Below, piece after piece: positions 34,473-43,764 of a stretch of 64,000 bases of DNA (positions are counted from its first letter, which is position 1; every line of letters begins with the position of its first letter). The notes under the pieces were generated by a model. It saw nothing but the letters and a program-made list of their open reading frames with translations. It ran no database searches and was not told the origin of the DNA. Position numbers and translations under genes: made by a program. Source of the DNA: CAZLKT01 sp964560205 (GTDB lineage Bacteria > Pseudomonadota > Alphaproteobacteria > Holosporales > Holosporaceae). The stretch lies in assembly GCA_964560205.1 (NCBI GenBank), contig CAZLKT010000001.1, positions 99,447-163,446 of the forward strand, written 5' to 3'.

Positions 34473-35509
34473 CAGGAAAAAATATGCAGTATGGCAGGGT
34501 GTGGTTTTTGAGTGGATGCCGCGTACTTCGCTCCCTTGTGCTTATTATGATGGCCATGGCACTCAGCCAGTGCATGCAAGAGGATTATCCTGTGGTGAGC
34601 CAAGGGCAGGTTGTGGTGCATTCAGGAGAGTGTGTGTATAGCATTGCTCACAAACACAAAGTGTCCGTTCGAGGCCTTATTGCAGTGAATCATCTTGCTC
34701 CTCCATATCTGCTCCATCCAGGAGATGTGCTTCGTCTTCCTGGGGACGCAGAAGAATCTTCTCAGGTGGTGTTTGATGCACCACGCCTTCTCGAAGTGGA
34801 AGAAGTGTCTGTTCATCACACAAAAAGCCCATGGGTGGATCCTGATGTGCCACGTGACGATAATGATGCCGTGGCATCACCGGTTGTGGCTCCCTCCAAA
34901 AAAGCTGTGGACCCTCGATTGGTGGCGGAGGCAAAAAAGAAGTGGTCCGCAGAAGTGGTGGAAAAAACTCTGCCCCCAAAAGTTGTCACAGAGAAAGTTG
35001 TCACAGAGAAAGTTCTTCCCACAGCTGCTGCTGCTGAGAAGCACATTGCTGGCCAGAAAAAAGACAAGGGAGAAAAGAAGCAGCCTGTGGTTAATATTCC
35101 TCCTTCTGCTCCCCTAGCCAATACAGATGTTTCCCAAAAGCCTGCACCTTTGTCCCTTCGTTTTCCTGCGGAAGGTACGGTTATTAGAAAGTTTGGCTCA
35201 ATGCAGAAAAATGGACGGTGCTCGCAAGGGATTCGTATTTCTGTCCGAAAGGGGCAGCCCATTCGATGTGCGGGAAGCGGCCGAGTATATGGCATTGGCA
35301 ACAAAAATGATAAGACCCATGCAGTGGTTCTTGTAAGACATGCTAATGGGTTTCTTTCTGCCTATGGCTCTTTGGATAAAATTCTTGTGAAAGAAGGACA
35401 GGAGGTTTCGTCACAAACCATTCTTGGACACGCACAGGAAGACTATCTCTATTTTGAACTTCGCAACGAGGAGATGCAGCCCGTAGATCCTCTTCACTAT
35501 ATTCACTAG
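34469..35509 (+). CDS. NlpD-like LysM/M23 lipoprotein with degenerate peptidase domain
   Basis: 346 residues. The lipoprotein signal ends ALSQC at about residue 35. A LysM domain follows (VVVHSGECVYSIAHKHKVSV, LHPGDVLRLPG), then a long Ala/Pro/Lys/Val linker with VVTEKVVTEKVL repeats, then a C-terminal M23-fold domain. That domain lacks both zinc motifs: the HxxxD position reads QGIRISVRKG and HxH reads LYFELR. This resembles NlpD/EnvC-type activators of amidases rather than an active endopeptidase. AGGGAG seven bases before ATG 34469 favours this start over 34463. It overlaps the end of serS. Confidence 0.85.
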   Translation: MTGKNMQYGRVWFLSGCRVLRSLVLIMMAMALSQCMQEDYPVVSQGQVVVHSGECVYSIAHKHKVSVRGLIAVNHLAPPYLLHPGDVLRLPGDAEESSQVVFDAPRLLEVEEVSVHHTKSPWVDPDVPRDDNDAVASPVVAPSKKAVDPRLVAEAKKKWSAEVVEKTLPPKVVTEKVVTEKVLPTAAAAEKHIAGQKKDKGEKKQPVVNIPPSAPLANTDVSQKPAPLSLRFPAEGTVIRKFGSMQKNGRCSQGIRISVRKGQPIRCAGSGRVYGIGNKNDKTHAVVLVRHANGFLSAYGSLDKILVKEGQEVSSQTILGHAQEDYLYFELRNEEMQPVDPLHYIH

Positions 35510-35518
35510 GAGGTTATT

Positions 35519-35917
35519 ATGAATAATGCAGTATTGGAACAGATATCACATTTTTTACCCATGATTGCTGTTGCATCAGCAGTGTATTTTTTGCTTATTC
35601 GTCCACAGCAAAAAAAAGCGCAAGATCATACCAGTTTGATTGCTCACTTGAAGCCGAAGGACTATGTCATGACCACTGGGGGTCTCTGGGGACATGTGCA
35701 GAAAGTAACAGATACAAAAGTATTTTTGCAAATTCATGCTGATGTTGTGGTGGAGGTGGAAAAAACAAGTATTCTCTCTGTGCAGCCTCCCCATGAAGAC
35801 CATGGTGGCCATGCGCATCATGAGCATCACCACCATGATGAAGAGAATCCCGTGGTGAAGGAAAAAAAATCCCAGGAGACCCCCTCAAAGAAACCTGCTG
35901 GAAAAAAGGCGAAATAA
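35519..35917 (+). CDS. yajC: Preprotein translocase subunit YajC with His-rich tail
   Basis: 132 residues. One N-terminal membrane segment ends in the family motif YFLLIRPQQKKAQ, followed by LKPKDYVMTTGGLWGHVQKV. YajC associates with SecDF. The C-terminal 50 residues are unusual: a His/Asp/Glu stretch (HEDHGGHAHHEHHHHDEEN) and then a Lys-rich end, which could bind metal. AGGAGG lies five bases before the ATG. secD follows after 23 bases. Confidence 0.93.
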   Translation: MNNAVLEQISHFLPMIAVASAVYFLLIRPQQKKAQDHTSLIAHLKPKDYVMTTGGLWGHVQKVTDTKVFLQIHADVVVEVEKTSILSVQPPHEDHGGHAHHEHHHHDEENPVVKEKKSQETPSKKPAGKKAK

Positions 35918-35940
35918 TCATGTAACAAGTGGATGGTGCT

Positions 35941-37530
35941 ATGAAAGTCTCTTTTTGGAAAATTTCTCTCTGCGCGATTTTGTTTCTTTTCTGTTCTTTG
36001 GTGGTGGCCTTCAGTATGAGCGGACCAGCTTCCTGGAAGTCCTTTCTGCCGTCATGGTTTCCTCAACAGTCCATTGTGCTCGGGTTGGACCTTCAGGGGG
36101 GGGTGCACCTCTCCCTTGAGGTGGATGAGAAAAAATTTTTAGAGGAGCAATACGTGAGTGTTGGGCGGCTTCTTCGCCAGGAATGCCGTGCCCAAAAGAT
36201 CCGCCATAAGCTGAAAGTAGAGCATGATAAAATTATCCTTGATATTTTCGATGAGTATAATTCCGAGGGATCATCATTGTATTTTGAGAAGCTGGATGCC
36301 TTTTATGCAGCCCAGGGCTTGAAAGTATTTATGACTAATGAGGACACTTTTGAGTTGTCTTTTGCAGAGAGCGTCAAGAAAACAATGATTGACCGGGCAG
36401 TGAAAAAATCCATTGAGATTGTTCGGCGTCGTATTGACAGCACTGGCACCATGGAGCCCTTTATTCAATCAGAGGGAGCAAACCGCATTATTGTCCAGAT
36501 TCCAGGCTTTGATGATCCAGAGAGGGTGCGAGCGCTTTTGGGAGAAACGGCGAAACTTTCTTTTCAGTGGGTGCATACGGGGAAAACATCTGATATTCCA
36601 AGCGGATATGTGCGCATGCCTTCCTTTGCCTATGAAAAAAGTGAAGATCATATGTCCGAGTATTGGGTGAGTCCAGAGGTTCTTCTCAATGGTGAGGATG
36701 TGGAGGATTGTCGTGCATCCTATGATGCCTACGGAAGCCCCACGGTTATGTTGCGTTTTACAGGAAAAGGTGGGCAAACCTTTTCTCGCCTCACCAAGGA
36801 GAATGTGGGACGTAATCTGGGCATTATCTTGGATGACAAAGTGCTAAGCGCACCCACCATCCAGGGACATATTCCACCTGGATCAGATGCTCATATTACA
36901 AAGATTCCCACCCTTGAAGAGGCTGCGAAACTTTCTGTGATGATTCGTTCTGGGGCTTTGCCCGCTCCGTTAAAGGTCATAGAAGAAAAAGTTGTGGGGC
37001 CCGCCCTTGGGAAGGATTCCGTGGACCTTGGGCTGAAGGCATCCGTCTTTTCGTTTCTCAGTGTTGTGGGCTTTATGTTATTGATCTACTCGTTTTTTGG
37101 TATTTTTGCCATTATTGGAGTGGCGTTTAACATCTTGCTTCTTTTGGCCAGTTTTGTGCTTTTTGGTTTTACGCTGACCTTACCTGGAATTGCGGGAATT
37201 GCGCTCACCATGGGTATGGCTGTGGATGCCAACGTTCTCATTAATGAACGCATGAAGGAAGAGTTGCGCCTTGGAAAAAGTTTAGCAGAGGCTGTGGACT
37301 TGGGGTATCATCGGGCACTGACGTCCATTATTGATTCCAACATGACAACACTTATTGGAGCCGGTATTTTGTATCTTGTGGGGACGGGGCCTGTTCGTGG
37401 ATTTGCCGTGAGTATGTTCTTGGGCATTATTATTTCCTTCTTTACATCTGTCACCATAACAAGATGGATGGTTTTTGGGTGGTTGCATTGGTGGCGTCCA
37501 AAAAGTTTTAATATACGCACAAAAGTGTGA
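35941..37530 (+). CDS. secD: Protein translocase subunit SecD
   Basis: 529 residues. The first membrane segment is followed by the family motif VLGLDLQGGVHLSLEVD, the periplasmic P1 domain (KKSIEIVRRRIDSTGTMEP) and IILDDKVLSAPTIQGHI. Five C-terminal membrane segments follow, with GIALTMGMAVDANVLINERM. SecD uses the proton gradient to pull proteins across the membrane. I prefer ATG 35941 to the GTG at 35929. It is SecD alone, not a SecDF fusion, and secF does not follow: the next gene is convergent mrdA. Confidence 0.96.
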   Translation: MKVSFWKISLCAILFLFCSLVVAFSMSGPASWKSFLPSWFPQQSIVLGLDLQGGVHLSLEVDEKKFLEEQYVSVGRLLRQECRAQKIRHKLKVEHDKIILDIFDEYNSEGSSLYFEKLDAFYAAQGLKVFMTNEDTFELSFAESVKKTMIDRAVKKSIEIVRRRIDSTGTMEPFIQSEGANRIIVQIPGFDDPERVRALLGETAKLSFQWVHTGKTSDIPSGYVRMPSFAYEKSEDHMSEYWVSPEVLLNGEDVEDCRASYDAYGSPTVMLRFTGKGGQTFSRLTKENVGRNLGIILDDKVLSAPTIQGHIPPGSDAHITKIPTLEEAAKLSVMIRSGALPAPLKVIEEKVVGPALGKDSVDLGLKASVFSFLSVVGFMLLIYSFFGIFAIIGVAFNILLLLASFVLFGFTLTLPGIAGIALTMGMAVDANVLINERMKEELRLGKSLAEAVDLGYHRALTSIIDSNMTTLIGAGILYLVGTGPVRGFAVSMFLGIIISFFTSVTITRWMVFGWLHWWRPKSFNIRTKV

Positions 37531-37558
37531 CATGGTGGTTGTGCTTTTCTATGATGGA

Positions 37559-39307
37559 TTAGAATCCACGAGTGCTTATGGCGGGGTCCTGTGCTAAAAA
37601 GGTGCACATGTCTCGAGCAATGGCCGCCGCACCCTTCATATTATGTTCAAGAACAACGGCCATGGCGTATGTAGGGTGTGGTGTGGGGGAATATCCGCAA
37701 AAAAGGCTATGCTCGCGGCTTTTCCATTCTAAATGTTGTGTGGTGGTGCGACCCAAGAGGCGATCTTTGTGAGAGATACGCTGTACCTGACTTGTACTGG
37801 TTTTTCCAGATAGTATGGGAGAAGAACACCGATAAGGAAATCCAGTACCTTGGGGAGTATTGACACACGAGAAAAGACCTCGTGTGACGATATCCATGGT
37901 CCTAGAGGAAAAAGGGAGAGCATCAAAGTTCGGAATATCATGAGTATTCCATGCATGTATCGTGGGCACCACCATGCACCGAGAAGCCGTGCGCGCAGCT
38001 ATTACACAGAGTTGCAGTGGTGTAGCCAAAAGTGCTCCTTGTCCAATGGAAAGGAGGACATTGTCTCCCATGGTCCACTTTTCTTTTTTGACGTCTTTCT
38101 TCCATTGTGGCGAGGGTAAAAATCCGTTTCTTATCTCCTGAAACTCTGGTAAAAAAGATGTCTCTATCCCAAAAATATGAAACGCGTCTCTTATATCCTC
38201 ATAAGATAAAAGGTGTTGTACTAAAGTATAAAAAAATACATCACATGATTCTGCTAGAGCTGACATCACATTCATGGAACCATGCCCATGTTTTTTCCAG
38301 CAATGAAATTTGTGATTTCCTACGGTAAGTGAGCCTCTACATGAAATGCGTGTATGTTCTGTGATAATATCTTTTTCCAATGCATGCATGGCTAAAGGAA
38401 CTTTTACAATGGATCCGGGGGGGTAGAGGCCGGAGAATACTCTATTGATGAGAGGGCTAAGCTCATGGGTGGAAATCTCTTTCCAATATGCAGACGATAC
38501 ATTATAAGAAAGATTGTTAGCATGAAAGCCGGGATGGGATACACAGGCAAGAATTTCTCCTGTGGAATTTTTCATGACAACTGCTGCAGCACTGGGAAAT
38601 TCCTGTAAACGCTCCCACAAGAAGGTTTGCAGCGGTTGATAGAGGGAAGAAACAAATGTGGTGCCTGGAATGGCTTTTTCCTCCTCGATTTTTTGTACTA
38701 CACTTTTTTTTGCGTTTCTTTCTACAGTTTCATACCCCATTTTTCCCTGAAGCATGTCTTGAAATGCCCTCTCTATGCCAAGCTTTCCAACGTAGATATT
38801 GTGCTCCTGTGGGACATCAGAAAGCCCCATATAGCCCAAAATATGAGAATTTTCTTCTGGATACAGATAATCCCGAATGGAGGTGCTCTCTATGGTGACA
38901 TGGGGAAAATCATCTTTGCGGTTTTCGATCCATACCACCTCCTCCCAAGAGAGATTGGTTTTGAGCACACTATTTTTTGTGGACTGTGTAGAGTTGAGAT
39001 GTTCTTCTGGGGAGAGAGAAAGAAAATTGAATAAAGGAAGGTAAGTGGAGGCATCATAATTTTTAGAAGGTGATAAGAGTACTCGGAAAACATTCTTTTC
39101 CACTGCAAGAGGTGTGTTGCATCGATCAGTGATGGCGCCCCTTATGGGAAAAATAAGTTGAATGGAAAGGCGATTCTTATCGGAGAGCATGCGGTACAGT
39201 GCGCCACGATGTATTTGCAGAGAATATAAATTAAGGGCAAGAAAGCCAAAGCATGCTGCTTTGATGCCCATGAGGCAGAAGGCACGTCTATTACTGATAT
39301 TTTCCAT
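37559..39307 (-). CDS. mrdA: Penicillin-binding protein 2 (transpeptidase)
   Basis: 582 residues. It has one N-terminal membrane anchor, a pedestal domain with IFPIRGAITDRCNTPLA, then the transpeptidase domain. The nucleophile motif is PPGSIVK (SxxK) and the second motif is AESCDVFFY. The third motif reads SGKTSTSQ where PBP2 normally has KTGT, so the KTG box is KTS. PBP2 cross-links side-wall peptidoglycan with RodA. It overlaps mreD by 17 bases. rodA is not downstream. Confidence 0.93.
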   Translation of the reverse strand: MENISNRRAFCLMGIKAACFGFLALNLYSLQIHRGALYRMLSDKNRLSIQLIFPIRGAITDRCNTPLAVEKNVFRVLLSPSKNYDASTYLPLFNFLSLSPEEHLNSTQSTKNSVLKTNLSWEEVVWIENRKDDFPHVTIESTSIRDYLYPEENSHILGYMGLSDVPQEHNIYVGKLGIERAFQDMLQGKMGYETVERNAKKSVVQKIEEEKAIPGTTFVSSLYQPLQTFLWERLQEFPSAAAVVMKNSTGEILACVSHPGFHANNLSYNVSSAYWKEISTHELSPLINRVFSGLYPPGSIVKVPLAMHALEKDIITEHTRISCRGSLTVGNHKFHCWKKHGHGSMNVMSALAESCDVFFYTLVQHLLSYEDIRDAFHIFGIETSFLPEFQEIRNGFLPSPQWKKDVKKEKWTMGDNVLLSIGQGALLATPLQLCVIAARTASRCMVVPTIHAWNTHDIPNFDALPFSSRTMDIVTRGLFSCVNTPQGTGFPYRCSSPILSGKTSTSQVQRISHKDRLLGRTTTQHLEWKSREHSLFCGYSPTPHPTYAMAVVLEHNMKGAAAIARDMCTFLAQDPAISTRGF

Positions 39308-39797
39308 TTTTTTTCATCATAAAAGACATGCCTATACCCATGATCAGTAGTATGCAAAAATTCCATAATGCCTGTATCCAGTATGCTTTTGTTGCATATA
39401 AGGGAAGTCCCATCCATACAGAGAGAAAAAGCGGTGCACCTACAAGGGCAAGCATTCCTTTTCCAAAAAACTTCTCACAATACATGACCACAAGGGAGAG
39501 GCCGATACCATGCCATAGAATGTACCATAGAGGGTGTCCCCATAAAATGGTGGGAACCACCAGAAGAAAAAAGAGTCCTATACCTATGGGGAGAAAAAGG
39601 CTTCTTTTCGGGGTAAAAAACAACCATGCCTGCATCCACACCATAAAACGAGTCCCGGGGGGAAGCATATAAAGAAGACCAGAAAAGAAGTCCACATAGA
39701 GCGCCGCCACAAGACATATACTATATATACACGTATAAAAAAACTTCTGAGACCCGCTTAAGGTCACGAGCTCTGTATTCCAACTTTGCAGAATCAT
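39291..39797 (-). CDS. mreD: Rod shape-determining protein MreD-like
   Basis: 168 residues, about five hydrophobic membrane segments. Sequence identity to MreD is not obvious, but size, topology and position directly upstream of mrdA fit MreD of the elongasome. The start codon overlaps the stop of the upstream ABC transporter by four bases (ATGA) and its end overlaps mrdA. mreB and mreC are not in the window. Another small membrane protein family is possible. Confidence 0.65.
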   Translation of the reverse strand: MILQSWNTELVTLSGSQKFFYTCIYSICLVAALYVDFFSGLLYMLPPGTRFMVWMQAWLFFTPKRSLFLPIGIGLFFLLVVPTILWGHPLWYILWHGIGLSLVVMYCEKFFGKGMLALVGAPLFLSVWMGLPLYATKAYWIQALWNFCILLIMGIGMSFMMKKNGKYQ

Positions 39798-41620
39798 GAT
39801 ATCTCTTGAGGGTGATATGTTTGCTTCAGCCAGAGAGATGCATACAACCCCTGTCTTTGTAAAAGGTCGTCATGGGATCCCTCCTCTATGACCTTTCCAT
39901 GATGGAGCACCACAATCCAATCCGCATCTTGCACAACGGAAAGTCGATGGGCAATGATGAGGGTGGTTTTTCCGCGTGTAAATTCCCGGATATTTTCTTG
40001 AATCTCTTTCTCTGTAATGGCATCTAAGTACGAGGTGGCTTCATCGAAAATAAATATTTCTGGCTGTCTGATAATGGCTCGGGCAATGGATAAACGTTGT
40101 TTTTCTCCCCCAGAGAGTTTCATGCCTCGCTCTCCCACTACGGTTTCATAGCCCTGGGGTAAGGTCATGATGAAATCATGGATATGCGCTTTTTTTGCAC
40201 CGCGTATGACATCCTCTTCTGTTGCGTGAGGACATCCGTACCGTAAGTTATAGAAAATCGTTTCATCAAAAAGGATGGTATCTTGAGGAATAACCCCGAT
40301 GTGTTCTCGAAGGCTTAGCCGAGTGACGTGGGCAATGTCCTGATTATCGATGAGGATCTTTCCGGAGGTTGGTTCAAAAAATCGCACCAAGAGGCTGGAG
40401 ATGGTTGTCTTTCCAGCTCCTGTGGGGCCCACAAGGGCCACTGTTTTTCCTGCTGGGACTGTAAAAGAACATCCTCGCAAAATGGGCACCTCAGGACTGT
40501 ACGCAAAAAAGACATCCTGGAAACATATTTCTCCGCCTTTCCAGAGAAGTGGCTGTGCATTGGTCTCGTCGGCTGTTTCCACAGGCAACTCTAAAAGAGA
40601 AAACATGACGCGAATATAAAAAAATGCCTGAGACAACTCTCGATACATGAATCCCAATCCATGGAGCGGTAATAAAAATTGCAGAACATACAGATTGACA
40701 AGAGAAAAATCCCCAGTGGTCATGGTGCCATGGACGGCATCATGAAGGCACTTTATAAGAACACACAAAAGTCCGCACGACATGATGAGCCCTTGCCCCA
40801 TGTTAAGCACTGTCAGGCTCAGGCGTATTTTTTTGTTGACTGCATAATAGTCTTGCAGGAAAACACCGTACCGCTTTTCTTCTTCCTGCTCTTGATGAAA
40901 ATATTTCACAATGGAGTAGTTGAGGAAGGTATCTAAGGATTTTGTGCTGGCCTTGTGGTCCAAGGTATTCGTTTTTTTGAGCCACTTCAGTCGCACGTGG
41001 GACACAATAAATGTGAAGAGAGCGTACAGAAAAAAAGTGAAGAAAAGGGCCATGCTAAAAAAAGGCGGATACCATATCCATAAAAGGATGCACACGCAGG
41101 ACATTTCAAAGATAAGAGGCAGAGTATAAAAAGCAAAAAATTTACTGACATCCTCTATGCCTTTGGTGCCCTGTTGAATGGCGCGCACCAGCTCTCCTGT
41201 TTTTCGGTTGAGATGAGAAGACAGGGGGCTGGACTGAATGCGATGAAAAATGTCTGTGGAAATTTTTTGAATGGTTTTTTGCTCCAAAGGAATGAAGAGG
41301 ATGTCCTTGAGCTCAAAAATCCATCCAGAGAGCAATCGTACCACACAATACATGGAGGCAAAGAAAATTGCTTCTGAAATCAGGTCCTTCTCCAAGGCTT
41401 GCACAGAGGACTTGAAAAAAATTGGTGCGATGGTGATGATAATTTTACTGCAAAAAACACAAAGAAGAATGAGAAGGACTGCTCGCTTGTTTTTAGAAAA
41501 TGCAAAATAACCACACAAAAGACGAAACATCTTCCAAAAAGATGGAACTACTGATAGCATTGCCATACCGCGAGATATACTTTCTTTCTTTATGCCGTCT
41601 TCGGAACAAAATGTAAACAT
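39794..41620 (-). CDS. ABC transporter, ATM1/HMT1-type half-exporter
   Basis: 608 residues. The N-terminal type I exporter membrane domain (six segments) has the RKTGELVRAIQQGTKGIED coupling region. The C-terminal ATPase has Walker A GPTGAGKTTISSLL, signature LSGGEKQRLSIARA, Walker B IFIFDEATSYLD and H-loop IIAHRLSVVQ. The layout matches mitochondrial ATM1-like exporters of alphaproteobacteria, which export glutathione or sulfur species linked to Fe-S assembly. GGGGAAAAG precedes the ATG. Its start is only 38 bases from that of the divergent PBP1A gene. Confidence 0.88.
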   Translation of the reverse strand: MFTFCSEDGIKKESISRGMAMLSVVPSFWKMFRLLCGYFAFSKNKRAVLLILLCVFCSKIIITIAPIFFKSSVQALEKDLISEAIFFASMYCVVRLLSGWIFELKDILFIPLEQKTIQKISTDIFHRIQSSPLSSHLNRKTGELVRAIQQGTKGIEDVSKFFAFYTLPLIFEMSCVCILLWIWYPPFFSMALFFTFFLYALFTFIVSHVRLKWLKKTNTLDHKASTKSLDTFLNYSIVKYFHQEQEEEKRYGVFLQDYYAVNKKIRLSLTVLNMGQGLIMSCGLLCVLIKCLHDAVHGTMTTGDFSLVNLYVLQFLLPLHGLGFMYRELSQAFFYIRVMFSLLELPVETADETNAQPLLWKGGEICFQDVFFAYSPEVPILRGCSFTVPAGKTVALVGPTGAGKTTISSLLVRFFEPTSGKILIDNQDIAHVTRLSLREHIGVIPQDTILFDETIFYNLRYGCPHATEEDVIRGAKKAHIHDFIMTLPQGYETVVGERGMKLSGGEKQRLSIARAIIRQPEIFIFDEATSYLDAITEKEIQENIREFTRGKTTLIIAHRLSVVQDADWIVVLHHGKVIEEGSHDDLLQRQGLYASLWLKQTYHPQEIS

Positions 41621-41658
41621 CTTTTCCCCATTTTTGTCACTTTTTTTAAAAAAATCTC

Positions 41659-43764
41659 ATGAATTCAAAGAGTTTTAAAAAGAAAGGGCCAAAGTCGAGT
41701 GGCTCTCGATCCTCTCTCATGATGATTTTTCTGAAGTGGATTGGGTTGATGATGGTGTGGTCATTTCTTCTTTTTTTAGGTGTGGTGTTGTGGTTTGGGT
41801 ATGATCTTCCCAATTGTGATGATATTGCAAAGCTTCCACGTCAACCGCATATTATTGTTCTTGATCAGAAGGGGAGAATGATTGCCAATTATGGAGACTT
41901 TTATGGAAAGCCCGTGCAGGCAGAGAAGCTTTCTCCTCATGTGATAAAAGTGCTTTTGGCCACGGAAGATCGACGATTTTTTTCTCATTTTGGTATAGAT
42001 GTGGTGGGTATTTTCAGAGCCTTCACGGAAAATTTTCGTGCTGGGCGCATTGTGCAGGGGGGAAGTACGCTTACGCAACAGTTGGCAAAAAACTTTTTGC
42101 AAACCAAAAAGTGCTTTGGGGTGTACGACAAATCTCTGAAAAGAAAAATCTCGGAGGCTTTGCTTTCTCTGCTGTTGGAGTGGCGGTTTACAAAAATGCA
42201 GATTCTTACCATGTATCTGAACAGGGTTTTTTGGGGATCCAGAAATTATGGCTTGGATGCAGCATCTCTTCGTTATTTTGGCAAGCACGCAGAGGAGCTC
42301 AATTTAGCAGAGGCCGCGGTGCTTGTGGGAATGTTGAAAGGACCATCACGGTTTAACCCCATTAGTAATCCAGAGGATGCGCAAAAAAGAGCCACACAAG
42401 TGCTTCAAGGCGCCGTGGAGAGTGGGTTTATCTCTCAGGAAGACATGAATGAGGCATTGAAAAATCCTCCAGTTTTAGATTCAGGAGCAAAAAATAACAG
42501 TGGGCGATATTTTGCTGATTGGATTGTGGATCATGTGCAGGATTTTGTGGATGTGGATAATCAGGATCTCATTGTTACCACAACATTGGATCTTTCTCTG
42601 CAAAAATGTGCGGAGTATCAAATGCGATACATTATGGATGTTCGTGGCGTGCATTGGAAAATGGGTAATATGGCACTTCTTGCTATGAAACCCAACGGGG
42701 CCATTGTTGCCATGGTGGGGGGAGTGAGCTATAGGCAGAGCAGTTTTAATCGCGTGACTCAGGCTCTTCGACAACCGGGGTCTTCGTTTAAATATTTTAT
42801 TTATTTGACTGCTTTGGAAAATGGGTACACACCTGACTCTCGCATTGCAGATACTGTGGTGTCCCTTAATGGATGGACGCCATCGAATTTCATGTATAAA
42901 TCCACCACAGGAGAGACGACTCTGCGGGAAGGGTTGGTAAATTCAGTGAATGCTATTGCAGTACGACTTTCTGTTGCCTTAGGGGTTTCTCGCATTAAGG
43001 AAATGAGCAGACGTCTTGGGGTGAATCGAGATCTTCCCCACAACCATACGTTAGCTCTGGGGACGGGACTTGTGTCACTTTTAGACATGACTGGGGCGTT
43101 TGCGGTGCTGGCCAACAATGGATGGCGGGTGGAGCCCCACGGCATTCTTTCCATTCGCAATAAAAAGGGAGAGGTGCTGTATGAGCGATCCACAAAGCTT
43201 CTTGATAAGGAGCCACTCCTCTCGGAAGAAGTGGTGGATGATATGCAAGATATGATGGAGGCAGTGGTGAACCGTGGTACGGGACGTCGCGCAGCCATTC
43301 CAGGTGTGAGGATTTGTGGCAAAACTGGTACCACCAATAATGATCGTGATACATGGTTCATTGGTATGACACCGAATCTTGTGGTGGGTGTTTGGGGCGG
43401 ATGCGATAATGATAAACCCATGGTGTATCACAGTGGTGGATCCCCGGCAACGCATTTATGGAAAGCCTTTGTGCTCAAGGTATTGGCTTATCGTAAAAAT
43501 CCTCAGATACCAGAAGAGGAGCTGTTGAAGAATGATGGTATAGTTCCCTGGGGAAAGGAAGATGTTCCGGTTGTTCCAGTTAAGAAAGAAAATCTTGAGG
43601 AGGAAGAAGACGAGGATGATGAAGATGATGAGGAGACTGAAGAGACTGTCCAAAAAAGTGGTGGCCCACAACAGCAAAAGCCACAGTCATCCACTCCACC
43701 CAAAGATGTGCGTCAGGATCTTATAGAGAATATTCTTTCTTCTATGAATGAGGGCCATGAATAG
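41659..43764 (+). CDS. Bifunctional penicillin-binding protein 1A
   Basis: 701 residues. A basic start and membrane anchor (about 20-50) come first. The GT51 glycosyltransferase has ATEDRRFFSHFGIDVVG and IVQGGSTLTQQLAKNF. The transpeptidase has PGSSFK (nucleophile Ser near 375), SVNAIAVRL and GKTGTTNNDRDTWFIG. It polymerises and cross-links peptidoglycan. The C-terminus is unusual: a run of about 20 Glu/Asp (EEEEDEDDEDDEETEETV) then Pro/Gln-rich sequence. Class assignment is firm; 1A versus 2A/1C is by family features only. Confidence 0.95.
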   Translation: MNSKSFKKKGPKSSGSRSSLMMIFLKWIGLMMVWSFLLFLGVVLWFGYDLPNCDDIAKLPRQPHIIVLDQKGRMIANYGDFYGKPVQAEKLSPHVIKVLLATEDRRFFSHFGIDVVGIFRAFTENFRAGRIVQGGSTLTQQLAKNFLQTKKCFGVYDKSLKRKISEALLSLLLEWRFTKMQILTMYLNRVFWGSRNYGLDAASLRYFGKHAEELNLAEAAVLVGMLKGPSRFNPISNPEDAQKRATQVLQGAVESGFISQEDMNEALKNPPVLDSGAKNNSGRYFADWIVDHVQDFVDVDNQDLIVTTTLDLSLQKCAEYQMRYIMDVRGVHWKMGNMALLAMKPNGAIVAMVGGVSYRQSSFNRVTQALRQPGSSFKYFIYLTALENGYTPDSRIADTVVSLNGWTPSNFMYKSTTGETTLREGLVNSVNAIAVRLSVALGVSRIKEMSRRLGVNRDLPHNHTLALGTGLVSLLDMTGAFAVLANNGWRVEPHGILSIRNKKGEVLYERSTKLLDKEPLLSEEVVDDMQDMMEAVVNRGTGRRAAIPGVRICGKTGTTNNDRDTWFIGMTPNLVVGVWGGCDNDKPMVYHSGGSPATHLWKAFVLKVLAYRKNPQIPEEELLKNDGIVPWGKEDVPVVPVKKENLEEEEDEDDEDDEETEETVQKSGGPQQQKPQSSTPPKDVRQDLIENILSSMNEGHE

